Part shown: in pieces, positions 8,784-18,102 of the stretch
Numbering within the stretch: position 1 is the stretch's first letter
How the letters are laid out: each line of letters opens with the position of its first letter
DNA from: Pseudoxanthomonas sangjuensis
GTDB lineage: Bacteria > Pseudomonadota > Gammaproteobacteria > Xanthomonadales > Xanthomonadaceae
DNA length: 64,000 nt
NCBI RefSeq assembly: GCF_010211755.1
Contig: NZ_PDWR01000006.1
Span: 62,001-126,000, forward strand
Direction of reading: 5' to 3'
Program-made: the position numbers and the translations under genes
The notes under the pieces: model-generated
What the model was told of the DNA's origin: nothing
Seen by the model: only the letters and a program-made list of their open reading frames with translations
Databases searched by the model: none

Positions 8784-8811
8784 ACGGGACGCCGGAGCGG
8801 AGGGCCCGCGG

Positions 8812-11400
8812 ATGAAAAAGATGAAGATCGTCGTCGTCGGCAATGGCATGGTGGGCCACAGGTTCGTCGAGGAACTCGTGGCGAAACAGCTGCCCGGACT
8901 GGAGATCGTCGTGCTCGGCGAGGAGTCGCGCCCGGCCTACGACCGCGTGCACCTGTCGGCGTTCTTCGCCGGCGGCAGCGCGCAGGAGCTGTCGCTGGTC
9001 AAACCCGGCTTCTACGAACGCGAGGGCATCGAGCTGCGCCTCGGCGCCAAGGCCGTGGCGGTCGATCGCCAGCGCCGCAAAGTGAAGCTGGCCAGCGGCG
9101 AAACCATCGGCTACGACAAGCTGGTGCTGGCCACCGGTTCGTATCCGTTCGTGCCGCCGGTGCCGGGCCGCGACCGCGAAGGCTGCTTCGTCTACCGCAC
9201 CATCGACGACCTCGAGGCGATGGCCGCGTGGGGCGCGAAATCGAAGACCGGCGTCGTGGTCGGCGGCGGCCTGCTCGGCCTGGAGGCGGCCAAGGCGCTG
9301 AAGGACATGGGCCTGCAGACCCACGTGGTCGAATTCGCGCCGCGGCTGATGGCGGTGCAGGTCGACGACGGCGGCGGCCGCGTGCTGCGCGCGAAGATCG
9401 AGGCGCTGGGTGTGGCCGTGCACACCGGCAAGAACACGGTGGAGATCGTCGACGGCGCCGGTCTCGGCGTCGGCGGCCGGCATGCGATGAAGTTCCTCGA
9501 CGGCGGCCAGCTCGAGGCCGACATGATCGTGTTCTCCGCCGGCATCCGCCCGCGCGACGAGCTGGCGCGCAACGCGGCGCTGCCGCGCGGCGAACGCGGC
9601 GGGGTCGTCATCGACGACCGCTGTCGCACCGCCGACCACGACATCTACGCCATCGGCGAATGCGCGGTGTGGGAAGGCAGGCTGTTCGGGCTGGTCGCGC
9701 CCGGCTACGAAATGGCGCGGGTGGCCGTCGACGACATCGCCGCGACCGGCTTCGACCGCGCCGGTTGCGGCGAGTCGCGGTTCGGCGGCGCGGACACGAG
9801 CACCAAGCTCAAGCTGATGGGCGTGGACGTGGCCAGCATCGGCGACGCGCACGGCGCCACGCCGGACAGCCGCATCTGCCAGTACAGCGACGAACGCAGG
9901 CAGGTGTACAAGAAGCTGGTGCTGTCCGCCTGCGGCAGGCGCCTGCTCGGCGCGGTGCTGGTCGGCGAGGCCGAGGAATACGGCACCCTGCTGCAGATGG
10001 TGCTCAACCGGATCGAACTGCCGGAATCGCCGGAGTTCCTGATCCTGCCCAGCGCGGACGGCGCGGCCCGGCCCGGCCTGGGCGCGGAAGCGCTGCCGGA
10101 CGCCGCCCAGGTCTGCTCGTGCAACAACGTCTCGAAGGGACAGATCCGCGCCGCGGTGCGCGACGGCGCGGCCAGCATCGGCGCGATCAAGAAGTGCACC
10201 AGGGCCGGCAGCAGCTGCGGCGGCTGCGTGCCGCTGGCCACGCAGGTGATGAAGGCGGAAATGTCCCGGCTGGGCATGACGGTGAACAACCACGTCTGCG
10301 AGCACTTCCCGTTTTCGCGCCAGGAGCTCTACCACCTGGTCCGCGTCGGGAAAATCCGCACCTTCGACGAGTTGATCGGCAGGCACGGCAGGGGCCTGGG
10401 CTGCGACGTCTGCAAGCCGGCCGTGGCGAGCATCCTCGCCTCGTGCTGGAACGCCTTCGTGCTGGAGAAGGACAAGGCGGGGCTGCAGGATTCCAACGAC
10501 TACTTCCTCGCCAACATCCAGAAGGACGGCACCTATTCGGTGGTGCCGCGCATCGCCGGCGGCGAGATCGCCCCGGACAAGCTGATCGCGATCGGCGAGG
10601 TGGCGAGGAAGTACGGCCTGTACACCAAGATCACCGGCGGCCAGCGCATCGACCTGTTCGGCGCGCAGGTGCACCAGCTGCCGCTGATCTGGCAGGAACT
10701 GGTCGACGCCGGCTTCGAATCCGGCCACGCCTACGGCAAGGCGCTGCGCACGGTGAAGAGCTGCGTCGGCTCCACCTGGTGCCGCTACGGCATGCTCGAT
10801 TCGGTGTCGATGGCGCTGGCCATCGAGCACCGCTACAAGGGCCTGCGCGCGCCGCACAAGCTCAAGTCCGCGGTGTCCGGTTGCACCCGCGAGTGCGCGG
10901 AGGCGCAGTCCAAGGACTTCGGCGTCATCGCCACCGAGAACGGCTGGAACCTGTACGTCTGCGGCAACGGCGGGATGAAGCCGCGCCACGCCGAGCTGCT
11001 GGCGGGCGACCTCGACGACGAGACCCTGATCCGCTACATCGACCGCTTTCTGATGTTCTACATCCGCACCGCCGACCGCCTGCAGCGCACCAGCGTCTGG
11101 CGCGACAACCTCGAAGGCGGGCTCGACTACCTGAAGGACGTGGTCGTCCACGACAGGCTCGGCCTCGGCGCCGAGCTCGAGGCGGAGATGTCGCAGGTGG
11201 TCGGCAGCTACGCCTGCGAGTGGAAGCGCGCGATCGAGGACCCGGAGACGCTGCGCCGCTTCCGCACCTTCGTCAATGCGGACGGTGGCGACGAGAACGT
11301 GGCGTTCGTGCGCGAGCGCGGCCAGATCCGCCCGGCGCGCGCCGCGGAGAAGCGCGCAAGGGCCATCGACGCGGTGCTGGCCGGGGAGGCCGCGACGTGA
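8812..11400 (+). CDS. nirB: Assimilatory nitrite reductase [NAD(P)H] large subunit
   Basis: 862 residues, the usual NirB length. It reduces nitrite to ammonium with six electrons from NAD(P)H. Domains in order: FAD/NAD(P) oxidoreductase (1-290, VVVGNGMVGHRF dinucleotide motif), C-terminal reductase extension, BFD-type 2Fe-2S domain (C435, C437, C469, C472), ferredoxin-like half-domain, and the siroheme/4Fe-4S domain with C651-x5-C657 and C691-x3-C695. Siroheme would come from CysG/CobA encoded in the same island. The start ATG 8812 follows a purine-rich site. The last codons overlap cobA by four bases (GTGA), suggesting translational coupling. Confidence 0.95.
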   Translation: MKKMKIVVVGNGMVGHRFVEELVAKQLPGLEIVVLGEESRPAYDRVHLSAFFAGGSAQELSLVKPGFYEREGIELRLGAKAVAVDRQRRKVKLASGETIGYDKLVLATGSYPFVPPVPGRDREGCFVYRTIDDLEAMAAWGAKSKTGVVVGGGLLGLEAAKALKDMGLQTHVVEFAPRLMAVQVDDGGGRVLRAKIEALGVAVHTGKNTVEIVDGAGLGVGGRHAMKFLDGGQLEADMIVFSAGIRPRDELARNAALPRGERGGVVIDDRCRTADHDIYAIGECAVWEGRLFGLVAPGYEMARVAVDDIAATGFDRAGCGESRFGGADTSTKLKLMGVDVASIGDAHGATPDSRICQYSDERRQVYKKLVLSACGRRLLGAVLVGEAEEYGTLLQMVLNRIELPESPEFLILPSADGAARPGLGAEALPDAAQVCSCNNVSKGQIRAAVRDGAASIGAIKKCTRAGSSCGGCVPLATQVMKAEMSRLGMTVNNHVCEHFPFSRQELYHLVRVGKIRTFDELIGRHGRGLGCDVCKPAVASILASCWNAFVLEKDKAGLQDSNDYFLANIQKDGTYSVVPRIAGGEIAPDKLIAIGEVARKYGLYTKITGGQRIDLFGAQVHQLPLIWQELVDAGFESGHAYGKALRTVKSCVGSTWCRYGMLDSVSMALAIEHRYKGLRAPHKLKSAVSGCTRECAEAQSKDFGVIATENGWNLYVCGNGGMKPRHAELLAGDLDDETLIRYIDRFLMFYIRTADRLQRTSVWRDNLEGGLDYLKDVVVHDRLGLGAELEAEMSQVVGSYACEWKRAIEDPETLRRFRTFVNADGGDENVAFVRERGQIRPARAAEKRARAIDAVLAGEAAT

Positions 11401-12167
11401 GCGCCGCGCGGCACGAGGTGGTGCTGCTGTCGGCCGGCCCGGGCGACCTGGAGCTGCTGACGCTGAAGGCGGTGAAGGCGCTGGCCGCCGCCGACGTGCT
11501 GCTGCTCGACGACCTGGTCGATCCCGGCATCGTCGAACTGGCGCCGCGCGCGCGGGTGCTGCGCGTGGGCAAGCGCGGCGGTTGCCGCTCCACGCCGCAG
11601 GCCTTCATCTGCCGGCTGATGCGCCGCTACGCGCTGCAGGGCGCGCGGGTGGTGCGGGTCAAGGGCGGCGAGGCGCTGCTGTTCGGGCGCGCCGGCGAGG
11701 AGATCGGCTTCCTGCGCGAAGCCGGGATCGGCGTGCAGGTCATCAATGGCGTCAGCGCCGCGTTCGCGGCGGCGGCTTCGCTCGGCGTTTCGCTGACCCA
11801 TCGCGAGCACTGCCACGGCGTCACCTTCGTCACCGCGCATACCCGCGACGGCGGCGAGCCCGACTGGCGCGCGCTGTGCGCCACCGGCGCCACCCTGGCC
11901 ATCTACATGGGCCTGCACCGGCTCGAATCGCTGGCGCATGGCCTGTCGCGGCACCTGCCGGCGAACACGCCGGCGGTGGTGGTGCAGGCCGCGTCGTGCG
12001 CGGACGAGTCGCGCGTGCTGACCACGCTCGGCCGCCTGCCCGCGGCCGCCGCCGCGCTGCGGCCCGGCCGGCCCGGGGTGGTCCTGGTCGGTGCGGCGCT
12101 GGCCGAAGCGTGGGCTGTCCAAGGCCTGCCGGCGCGGCCCGCGAGGGCCGCCACGACGGCGTCCTGA
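11397..12167 (+). CDS. cobA: Uroporphyrinogen-III C-methyltransferase
   Basis: 256 residues, full-length SUMT fold. It makes precorrin-2, the precursor of siroheme. Visible motifs are LSAGPGDLELLTLKAVKAL at the N-terminus, RVVRVKGGEALLFGRAGEE (the conserved KGGDP/FGR region, with E replacing the usual D) and VINGVSAAFAAAASLGVSLTHR. It starts at GTG 11397, overlapping the nirB stop by four bases, with GGGGAGG eight bases upstream. Location after nirB and the truncated methyltransferase tail of CysG imply this is the working methyltransferase for nitrite-reductase siroheme. Confidence 0.9.
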   Translation: MSAARHEVVLLSAGPGDLELLTLKAVKALAAADVLLLDDLVDPGIVELAPRARVLRVGKRGGCRSTPQAFICRLMRRYALQGARVVRVKGGEALLFGRAGEEIGFLREAGIGVQVINGVSAAFAAAASLGVSLTHREHCHGVTFVTAHTRDGGEPDWRALCATGATLAIYMGLHRLESLAHGLSRHLPANTPAVVVQAASCADESRVLTTLGRLPAAAAALRPGRPGVVLVGAALAEAWAVQGLPARPARAATTAS

Positions 12168-12291
12168 GCGGGAAAACCCGGCGGCCGGGCGTCGTGCCGG
12201 GGTGCGGATTTTGCACTGCAGCAAGCCTTTGTGGAGTTCGCTGGTAAAGTTCGTCTGGATACCGGGGTTCCTACGCGAGCGATGCCAGAAC

Positions 12292-12321
12292 AAGTCTTCC
12301 TCCCCAGCGGGACTTTTTTTT
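12292..12321 (+). terminator. Possible terminator after the nir-cobA operon
   Basis: AAGTC and GACTT flank a 14-base loop and lead into a run of eight Ts. The stem is short, but the T-run is striking in so GC-rich a sequence. The rest of 12168-12367 holds the operator and nothing else recognised. Confidence 0.4.
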
Positions 12322-12331
12322 GCAGGCAAAG

Positions 12332-12345
12332 TGTTAGCGCTAACA
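12332..12345. promoter_or_regulatory. xyl-box operator upstream of xylB (TGTTAGCGCTAACA)
   Basis: Perfect 14-bp palindrome of LacI-family type with the central CG step these repressors need. A further half-site CGCTAAC follows at 12349-12355. It lies 23 bp before the xylB start, where a bound repressor would block transcription. The class is TGTTAGCG, like the site at 18104. Confidence 0.8.
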
Positions 12346-12367
12346 TTTCGCTAACGGAGGCCTGCCC

Positions 12368-13915
12368 GTGAGTGCCGTGCCGTCGGACGCCGCGCGCGTG
12401 GATCCGCTGTTCGTCGGCCTCGACGTCGGCACCCAGAGCGTCAAGCTGGTCGCCTACGACCCGGCCGCGCGGCGGGTCGCCGCCACCCACGGCCATGCGC
12501 TGGAACTGATCGCCCACGACGACGGCAGCCGCGAACAGCGCGCCGAATGGTGGATCGACGCGATCCGCGCCTGCTTCGCCCGGCTCGAGCCCGGCCAGCG
12601 CGCGCGCGTCGCCGCGATCGGCGTGTCCGGCCAGCAGCACGGCTTCGTGCCGGTCGACGCAGCGGGCAGGGTGCTGGCCCCGGCCAAGCTGTGGTGCGAC
12701 ACCTCGACCCAGCTCGAATGCGACGAGATCATGGCCGCGGCCGGCGGCACGGCGCGCAGCATCGCGCTGGCCGGCAACCCGATCCTCGCCGGCTACACCG
12801 CGTCGAAGCTGCCGTGGACGCGCAAGCACCGCCCGGAAGCCTACGCGCGGCTGGACGCGATCCTGCTGCCGCACGACTACGTCAACTCCTGGCTGACCGG
12901 CCGGCGCTGGATGGAGCACGGCGACGCTTCCGGCACCGGCTGGCTCGACGTACGCACGCGGCAGTGGTCGCAGGAACTGCTCGCCGCGACCGATGCGGAT
13001 CGCGATCTGTCCGCGTTGCTGCCGCCGCTGGTCGCGGCCGACGCCAGCTTCCCGATTTCGGCGGTCACCGCCGAGGAACTCGACCTGCCGCGCGACGTCA
13101 TCGTCAGCGCCGGCGGCGGCGACAACATGATGGCGGCGATCGGCACCGGCAACGTCGAACCCGGCGTGCTGAGCATGAGTCTGGGCACGTCCGGCACGCT
13201 GTTCGCCTACGCCGACCGCCCGGTGGTCGACGCCGGCGGCGGCTGGGCCGCGTTCTGCGATTCCACCGGCGGCTGGCTGCCGCTGGTATGCACGATGAAC
13301 TGCACCGTCGCCACCGAAGCCGTGGCGAAGCTGTTCGGCTTCAGCGCGCGGGAAGGCGACGAGGTCATGGCGGAGTCGAAGCCCGGCGCCGGCGGCCTGA
13401 CCCTGCTGCCGTTCTTCAACGGCGAACGCACCCCCGACCTGCCGCAGGCGCGCGCCGAATGGCACGGCATCGACATGGAGAATTTCAGCCGCGGCAACGC
13501 CTACCGCGCGGCGATGGAAGGCGCGACCTTCGCGCTGCGCTACGGCTACGGCCTGCTGCAGGCGGCGGGCATGCGCTTCGGCGCGATCCGCCTGACCGGC
13601 GGCGGCAGCAACAGCGCGGCGTGGCGGCAGATGGTCGCCGACGTGTTCGAACTGCCGGTCGACGTGCCCGAGCAGACCGAGGGCGCGGCGTTCGGCGCGG
13701 TGCTGCAGGCGCTGTGGGCGCACGACCACGCCGGCGGCGGCAACGCCGGCATCGCCGGACTCGCGCGCGAGCACGTGCGCTGCGAACCGTCGCTGTCGGC
13801 GCGGCCCGATCCCGCCGCCGTCGCGGCCTACCGCGAACCCTACCGCCGCTTCCTGGACCATCTGGAAGCGGCCAGGCGCCATTACGCCAACCGCCCCGGA
13901 GCCGGCGCGGCCTGA
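12368..13915 (+). CDS. xylB: Xylulokinase
   Basis: 515 residues of the FGGY kinase family. It phosphorylates D-xylulose to xylulose-5-phosphate. The N-terminal phosphate-binding motif [16 protein letters not shown], the WCDTSTQ substrate region, the [11 protein letters not shown] block and the C-terminal [19 protein letters not shown] signature are all present. The GTG start at 12368 follows ACGGAGG by seven bases. xylA follows after 41 bp, so the two form the classic isomerase-pathway operon, with an operator just ahead. Confidence 0.95.
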   Translation: MSAVPSDAARVDPLFVGLDVGTQSVKLVAYDPAARRVAATHGHALELIAHDDGSREQRAEWWIDAIRACFARLEPGQRARVAAIGVSGQQHGFVPVDAAGRVLAPAKLWCDTSTQLECDEIMAAAGGTARSIALAGNPILAGYTASKLPWTRKHRPEAYARLDAILLPHDYVNSWLTGRRWMEHGDASGTGWLDVRTRQWSQELLAATDADRDLSALLPPLVAADASFPISAVTAEELDLPRDVIVSAGGGDNMMAAIGTGNVEPGVLSMSLGTSGTLFAYADRPVVDAGGGWAAFCDSTGGWLPLVCTMNCTVATEAVAKLFGFSAREGDEVMAESKPGAGGLTLLPFFNGERTPDLPQARAEWHGIDMENFSRGNAYRAAMEGATFALRYGYGLLQAAGMRFGAIRLTGGGSNSAAWRQMVADVFELPVDVPEQTEGAAFGAVLQALWAHDHAGGGNAGIAGLAREHVRCEPSLSARPDPAAVAAYREPYRRFLDHLEAARRHYANRPGAGAA

Positions 13916-13956
13916 TCCGGAACACGCATCTCCACCCCATAGCAGCGAGCACCACC

Positions 13957-15291
13957 ATGAGCACTCCCTTCATCGGCAAACGCGAATACTTCCCCGGCAT
14001 CGGCCCGATCGGCTACGAAGGCCCGGGCTCCGACAATCCGCTGGCGTTCAAGGTCTACGACGCCGGCAAGAAGGTCGGCGGCAAGACCATGGCCGAGCAC
14101 CTGAAGTTCGCGGTCTGCTACTGGCATACGTTCACCAACGCCGGCCACGATCCGTTCGGCCCGGGCACGCGCAGGTTCCCGTGGGAAGGCGCCACGCCGA
14201 TGGCGACCGCCGAGAACAAGGTCGACGCCGCGTTCGAGTTCATCAGCAAGCTCGGCGCGCCGTACTACTGCTTCCACGACGTCGACCTGGCGCCGGACGC
14301 CGAGGACGTCGGCGAATACGAGAAGAACCTGAAGCACATGGTCGCGCTGGCGAAGGAGCGGCAGCAGGCCACCGGCATCAAGCTGCTGTGGGGCACGGCG
14401 AACCTGTTCTCGCACCCGCGCTACGCCAACGGCGCGTCGACCAACCCCGACTTCGCCGTGGTCGCGCGCGCCGCGGTGCAGGTCAAGGCCGCGCTCGAGG
14501 CCACCGTCGAGCTCGGCGGCGAGCACTACGTGTTCTGGGGCGGCCGCGAGGGCTACGCCTCGCTGGTCAACACCGACATGAAGCGCGAGCTCGCGCACTT
14601 CGCGCGCTTCCTGGGCATGGCTCGCGACTACGGCCGCAGCATCGGCTTCAAGGGCTACTATTTCATCGAGCCCAAGCCGATGGAGCCGATGAAGCACCAG
14701 TACGACTTCGACAGCGCCACCGTCGCCGGCTTCCTGCGCGAACACGGGCTGGAGAAGGACTTCAAGCTCAACATCGAGGCCAACCACGCCACGCTGTCCG
14801 GCCACACCTTCGAGCACGACCTGCAGGTCGCGTCCGACCACGGCCTGCTCGGCAGCATCGACGCCAACCGCGGCAACCCGCAGAACGGCTGGGACACCGA
14901 CCAGTTCCCGACCGACCTGTACGACACCGTCGCCGCGATGATGGTGGTGCTGCGCCAGGGCGGCCTGGTCGGCGGCCTGAACTTCGACGCCAAGGCGCGC
15001 CGCGAGTCGACCGACATGGAAGACCTGTTCATCGCCCACATCGGCGGCATGGACGCGTTCGCGCGCGGCCTCGAGGTCGCCCATGCGCTGCTCAACGATT
15101 CGCCGTGGGAACAGTGGCGCAAGCAGCGCTACGCCAGTTTCGACGGCGGCGCGGGCAAGGACTTCGCGGACGGCAGGCTCGGCCTGGCCGACCTCGCCGC
15201 GCTGGCGGCGAAGAACGGCGAGCCGAAGCAAGCCAGCGGCAAGCAGGAGAAGTACGAAAACCTGTTGAACCAGTATTTGCTGAAGGTTTGA
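13957..15291 (+). CDS. xylA: Xylose isomerase
   Basis: 444 residues, typical of class II xylose isomerases. It converts D-xylose to D-xylulose. Recognisable blocks are [15 protein letters not shown] ([11 protein letters not shown]), [10 protein letters not shown] with the catalytic His, [10 protein letters not shown], and the metal-site segments [18 protein letters not shown] and SIDANRG, followed by QFPTD. Cytoplasmic. It is downstream of xylB and 208 bp upstream of the symporter, with a palindromic repeat element in that gap. Confidence 0.96.
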   Translation: MSTPFIGKREYFPGIGPIGYEGPGSDNPLAFKVYDAGKKVGGKTMAEHLKFAVCYWHTFTNAGHDPFGPGTRRFPWEGATPMATAENKVDAAFEFISKLGAPYYCFHDVDLAPDAEDVGEYEKNLKHMVALAKERQQATGIKLLWGTANLFSHPRYANGASTNPDFAVVARAAVQVKAALEATVELGGEHYVFWGGREGYASLVNTDMKRELAHFARFLGMARDYGRSIGFKGYYFIEPKPMEPMKHQYDFDSATVAGFLREHGLEKDFKLNIEANHATLSGHTFEHDLQVASDHGLLGSIDANRGNPQNGWDTDQFPTDLYDTVAAMMVVLRQGGLVGGLNFDAKARRESTDMEDLFIAHIGGMDAFARGLEVAHALLNDSPWEQWRKQRYASFDGGAGKDFADGRLGLADLAALAAKNGEPKQASGKQEKYENLLNQYLLKV

Positions 15292-15304
15292 TTTCGCGAT
15301 GCAA

Positions 15305-15450
15305 GAACCCTTCTCCCGTTTCGCGGGGGAAGGCCGGGATGGGGGCGGGCGTCTCCGCGTCGACACGGCTCGTCGCCGCGCGACCCGCGCCCCCGCCCCA
15401 ACCCTCACCCGCGTGCGGGGGAGGGGGGCGTTCCGGGAAGGAGAGGGGCA
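15305..15450. repeat. Intergenic palindromic repeat element, copy A
   Basis: A left hairpin (CCTTCTCCCG against CGGGGGAAGG), a GC-rich spacer with the complementary arms GGGGGCGGG and CCCGCCCC, and a right hairpin (CCCTCACCCGC against GCGGGGGAGGG) give a folded, REP-like unit. The same architecture occurs at 40.66 kb. Such elements are common between genes in Xanthomonadaceae. It separates xylA from the symporter. Confidence 0.65.
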
Positions 15451-15499
15451 TCCGCGCCCTGCGGATGCGAGGGTTCCCATGCAACGAGGGAAGCACGGC

Positions 15500-16930
15500 A
15501 TGTCCAGCGCAACGCTTGAGAACGCGGCAGCGGCCCGCAGCCAGGAAAACACCCGTTTCATCATCCTGATCAGCCTGGTCGCCACCATCGGCGGCTTCCT
15601 GTTCGGCTTCGACAGCGGCGTGATCAACGGCACCGTCGACGGGCTGAAGCAGGCGTTCCGCTCCGATGCGGCGGTCACCGGCTTCAACGTCGCCTCGATG
15701 CTGCTCGGCTGCGCGGCCGGCGCGTGGTTCGCCGGCACCCTGGCCGACCGCTACGGCCGGCGCACGATGCAGCTGTGGGCCGCGCTGTTCTTCCTGGTCT
15801 CGGCGTGGGGCTCGGGCATCGCCACCTCGTCGGCCGAGTTCGTGGTCTACCGCGTGATCGGCGGGCTTGCGGTCGGCGCGGCCAGCGTGATGTCGCCGGC
15901 CTACATCTCGGAAGTCGCCTCGGCGCGCTACCGCGGGCGGCTGGCGACGGTGCAGCAGATCGCGATCATCGGCGGTCTGTTCTGCTCCTTCCTCAGCAAC
16001 TACCTGCTGGCGAAGGTCGCCACGTCGTCGCTGGAGAAGCTGTGGTTCGGCTACGAGGCGTGGCGTTGGATGTTCTGGATGGAGATCGTGCCGATCGTGG
16101 TGTTCGGCGTGGCCCTGCTGTTCATCCCGGAGAGCCCGCGCTACCTGGTCGCGCGCGGGTTCCGCGAGCGCGCGCGGCAGGTGCTGGCGAAGCTGTACGG
16201 CAGCGACGAAGGCGCGCGCAAGCTGGACGAGATCGACGCCTCGCTGGCGCGCGACCACCATCGCCCGCGCCTGTCCGACCTGGTCGACAAGGCGCGCGGG
16301 CGCGTCCGCCCGATCATCTGGGTCGGCATCGGCCTGGCCACGTTCCAGCAACTGGTCGGCATCAACGTGGTGTTCTACTACGGCGCGGTGCTGTGGCAGG
16401 CGGTCGGCTTCTCCGAGAGCGACGCGCTGCTGATCAACGTGATCTCCGGCGCGCTGAGCATCGGCGCCTGCCTGCTGACCGTGGTGCTGATCGACCGCAT
16501 CGGGCGCAAGCCGCTGCTGTGGATCGGCTCGGTCGGCATGGCGGTCGCGCTGGGCCTGGTCGCCATCGCCTTCGCCAGCGGCAGCCTCGAGAACGGCAGG
16601 CTGGCGCTGTCCGACGCGATGGGCGTGCTGGCGCTGGTCGCGGCCAACGGCTACGTGATCTTCTTCAACCTGTCGTGGGGCCCGGTGATGTGGGTGATGC
16701 TGGGCGAGATGTTCCCGAACCAGATCCGCGGTTCCGGCCTGGCCGTCGCCGGCCTGTTCCAGTGGGGCTCCAACTTCCTGGTCACCTGGACCTTCCCGAT
16801 GCTGCTGGCCGGCATCGGCCTGGCCGCCGCCTACGGCATCTACACCGCGGCCGCGGCGCTGTCGGTGTTCTTCGTGCTGCGCTACGTGCGCGAGACCCGC
16901 GGCAAGGAACTGGAGCAGATGGAGGGCTGA
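15500..16930 (+). CDS. xylE: Sugar porter (MFS), probable D-xylose:H+ symporter
   Basis: 476 residues with twelve predicted membrane helices. Sugar-porter signatures are visible: GGFLFGFDSGVINGTVDGL in helix 1, DRYGRR between helices 2 and 3, PESPRYLV after helix 6, FQQLVGINVVFYYG in helix 7 and the DRIGRKPLL loop. Specificity for xylose is inferred from xylB-xylA immediately upstream. ATG 15500 is preferred (GAGGG upstream); ATG 15479 would add seven residues. Confidence 0.85.
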   Translation: MSSATLENAAAARSQENTRFIILISLVATIGGFLFGFDSGVINGTVDGLKQAFRSDAAVTGFNVASMLLGCAAGAWFAGTLADRYGRRTMQLWAALFFLVSAWGSGIATSSAEFVVYRVIGGLAVGAASVMSPAYISEVASARYRGRLATVQQIAIIGGLFCSFLSNYLLAKVATSSLEKLWFGYEAWRWMFWMEIVPIVVFGVALLFIPESPRYLVARGFRERARQVLAKLYGSDEGARKLDEIDASLARDHHRPRLSDLVDKARGRVRPIIWVGIGLATFQQLVGINVVFYYGAVLWQAVGFSESDALLINVISGALSIGACLLTVVLIDRIGRKPLLWIGSVGMAVALGLVAIAFASGSLENGRLALSDAMGVLALVAANGYVIFFNLSWGPVMWVMLGEMFPNQIRGSGLAVAGLFQWGSNFLVTWTFPMLLAGIGLAAAYGIYTAAAALSVFFVLRYVRETRGKELEQMEG

Positions 16931-16942
16931 GCGATGGCGCCG

Positions 16943-18016
16943 TCAGTCTTGCGCCGCGGCCGGCGGCGGGGCGACCGAATCCCGCTTGACCAGCTGGTGC
17001 GCGACCACGTGGTCGATCATCTTGCGCGCCTCGCCTTCCTTGCGGCGGATGCCGCGCAGCAGGACGTCGATCGCCGAATCGGCCATCGAGGCGATCGGCT
17101 GGTGGATCGTGGTCAGTTCCGGCCACACCGTGGTCGCCGCGGAAGTGTCGTCGTAGCCGACCACCGACAGGTCGCGCGGCACGTCGAGGCCGCGCCGGTG
17201 CGCCACCGAAACCACGGCCGCGGCCATGTCGTCGTTGCTGGCGAAGATCGCGGTCGGCGCCTGCCTGCGTTCCAGCAGCTTCTCCGCCGCATCCAGCCCG
17301 GAGCGGTAGGTGAAATAGCCCTGCGCGACCAGCGCGCGGTCGAACTCGATGCCGGCCTGTTCCAGCGCGGCGCGATAGCCGTCGAAACGCAGCGCGCTGG
17401 CGGTCTGGTTCGGGTTGCCCTTGATGAAGCCGATGCGGCGGTGGCCGAACGCGATCAAGTGCTCGGTGATTTCCTTGCTGGCGCGGAAATCGTCGATGCG
17501 CACGCAGGAGATGTCGTCGTGGAAGCGGCCGGAAGCGATCGCGACCACCGGCACGCCGGCGCGGACCAGTTCCGTGACCACCACTTTCGACTCGCACAGC
17601 GGCGGCGGCAGGATCACCCCGGCCACGCTCTTGACCAGCGCGCGCGCGGCGTTGCGCTCGGCCTCGGCGTCGTATTCGTCCCAGGCGTCGATGACCAGCT
17701 GCGCCGCGGTGCGGGTCGCGCCGCGCAGCGCGCCGACCAGCAGCTCGCGCAGGTAGGCGCCGCTGGGGTTGGTGTAGATAAGGGCGATGCGCGTGCCCTG
17801 CGCCGCGGCCAGCGAACTGGCGGCCAGGTTCGGCGTGTAGCCCAGTTCGCGCACCGCGCGCATGACCCGCTCGCGGGTCGATTCGCGCACGTTGCCGGTG
17901 CCGTTGACCACGCGCGAGACGGTCATCGGCGAAACGTTGGCGAACGACGCCACCGCGTCGATGGTGACCGCTTGGCCCTTGCGCCGTACCGATTTGCGGG
18001 TGGTCTTCTTCGCCAA
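16943..18016 (-). CDS. xylR: LacI-family transcriptional repressor of the xylan/xylose regulon
   Basis: 357 residues. A basic tail precedes the LacI helix-turn-helix and hinge (VTIDAVASFANVSPMTVSRVVNGTGNVRESTRERV, then YTPNLAASSLA with the minor-groove-inserting leucine context), followed by a periplasmic-binding-protein-like effector domain and a C-terminal HQPIASMADSAIDVLL segment common to the family. It is divergent from the GH67 gene, and one operator copy lies between them. By position and by similarity to the Xanthomonas locus it should repress xylan genes through the five palindromes in this window until a xylose-derived ligand appears. The effector is not known from sequence. Confidence 0.88.
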   Translation of the reverse strand: MAKKTTRKSVRRKGQAVTIDAVASFANVSPMTVSRVVNGTGNVRESTRERVMRAVRELGYTPNLAASSLAAAQGTRIALIYTNPSGAYLRELLVGALRGATRTAAQLVIDAWDEYDAEAERNAARALVKSVAGVILPPPLCESKVVVTELVRAGVPVVAIASGRFHDDISCVRIDDFRASKEITEHLIAFGHRRIGFIKGNPNQTASALRFDGYRAALEQAGIEFDRALVAQGYFTYRSGLDAAEKLLERRQAPTAIFASNDDMAAAVVSVAHRRGLDVPRDLSVVGYDDTSAATTVWPELTTIHQPIASMADSAIDVLLRGIRRKEGEARKMIDHVVAHQLVKRDSVAPPPAAAQD

Positions 18017-18102
18017 TGTCCTTTCCTTCGGGCGCCGGGCGGCCTTCTATCGCGCCCGTCCGCCGGTCCCCACGATCCCATGCAGCCATGGAAATTTGCC
18101 CC

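Noticed and set aside
7414-8811. Upstream extension of the nirB frame by 466 codons
   Set aside because: It overlaps nirC and nirD in another frame; the flavoprotein motif begins right after ATG 8812.
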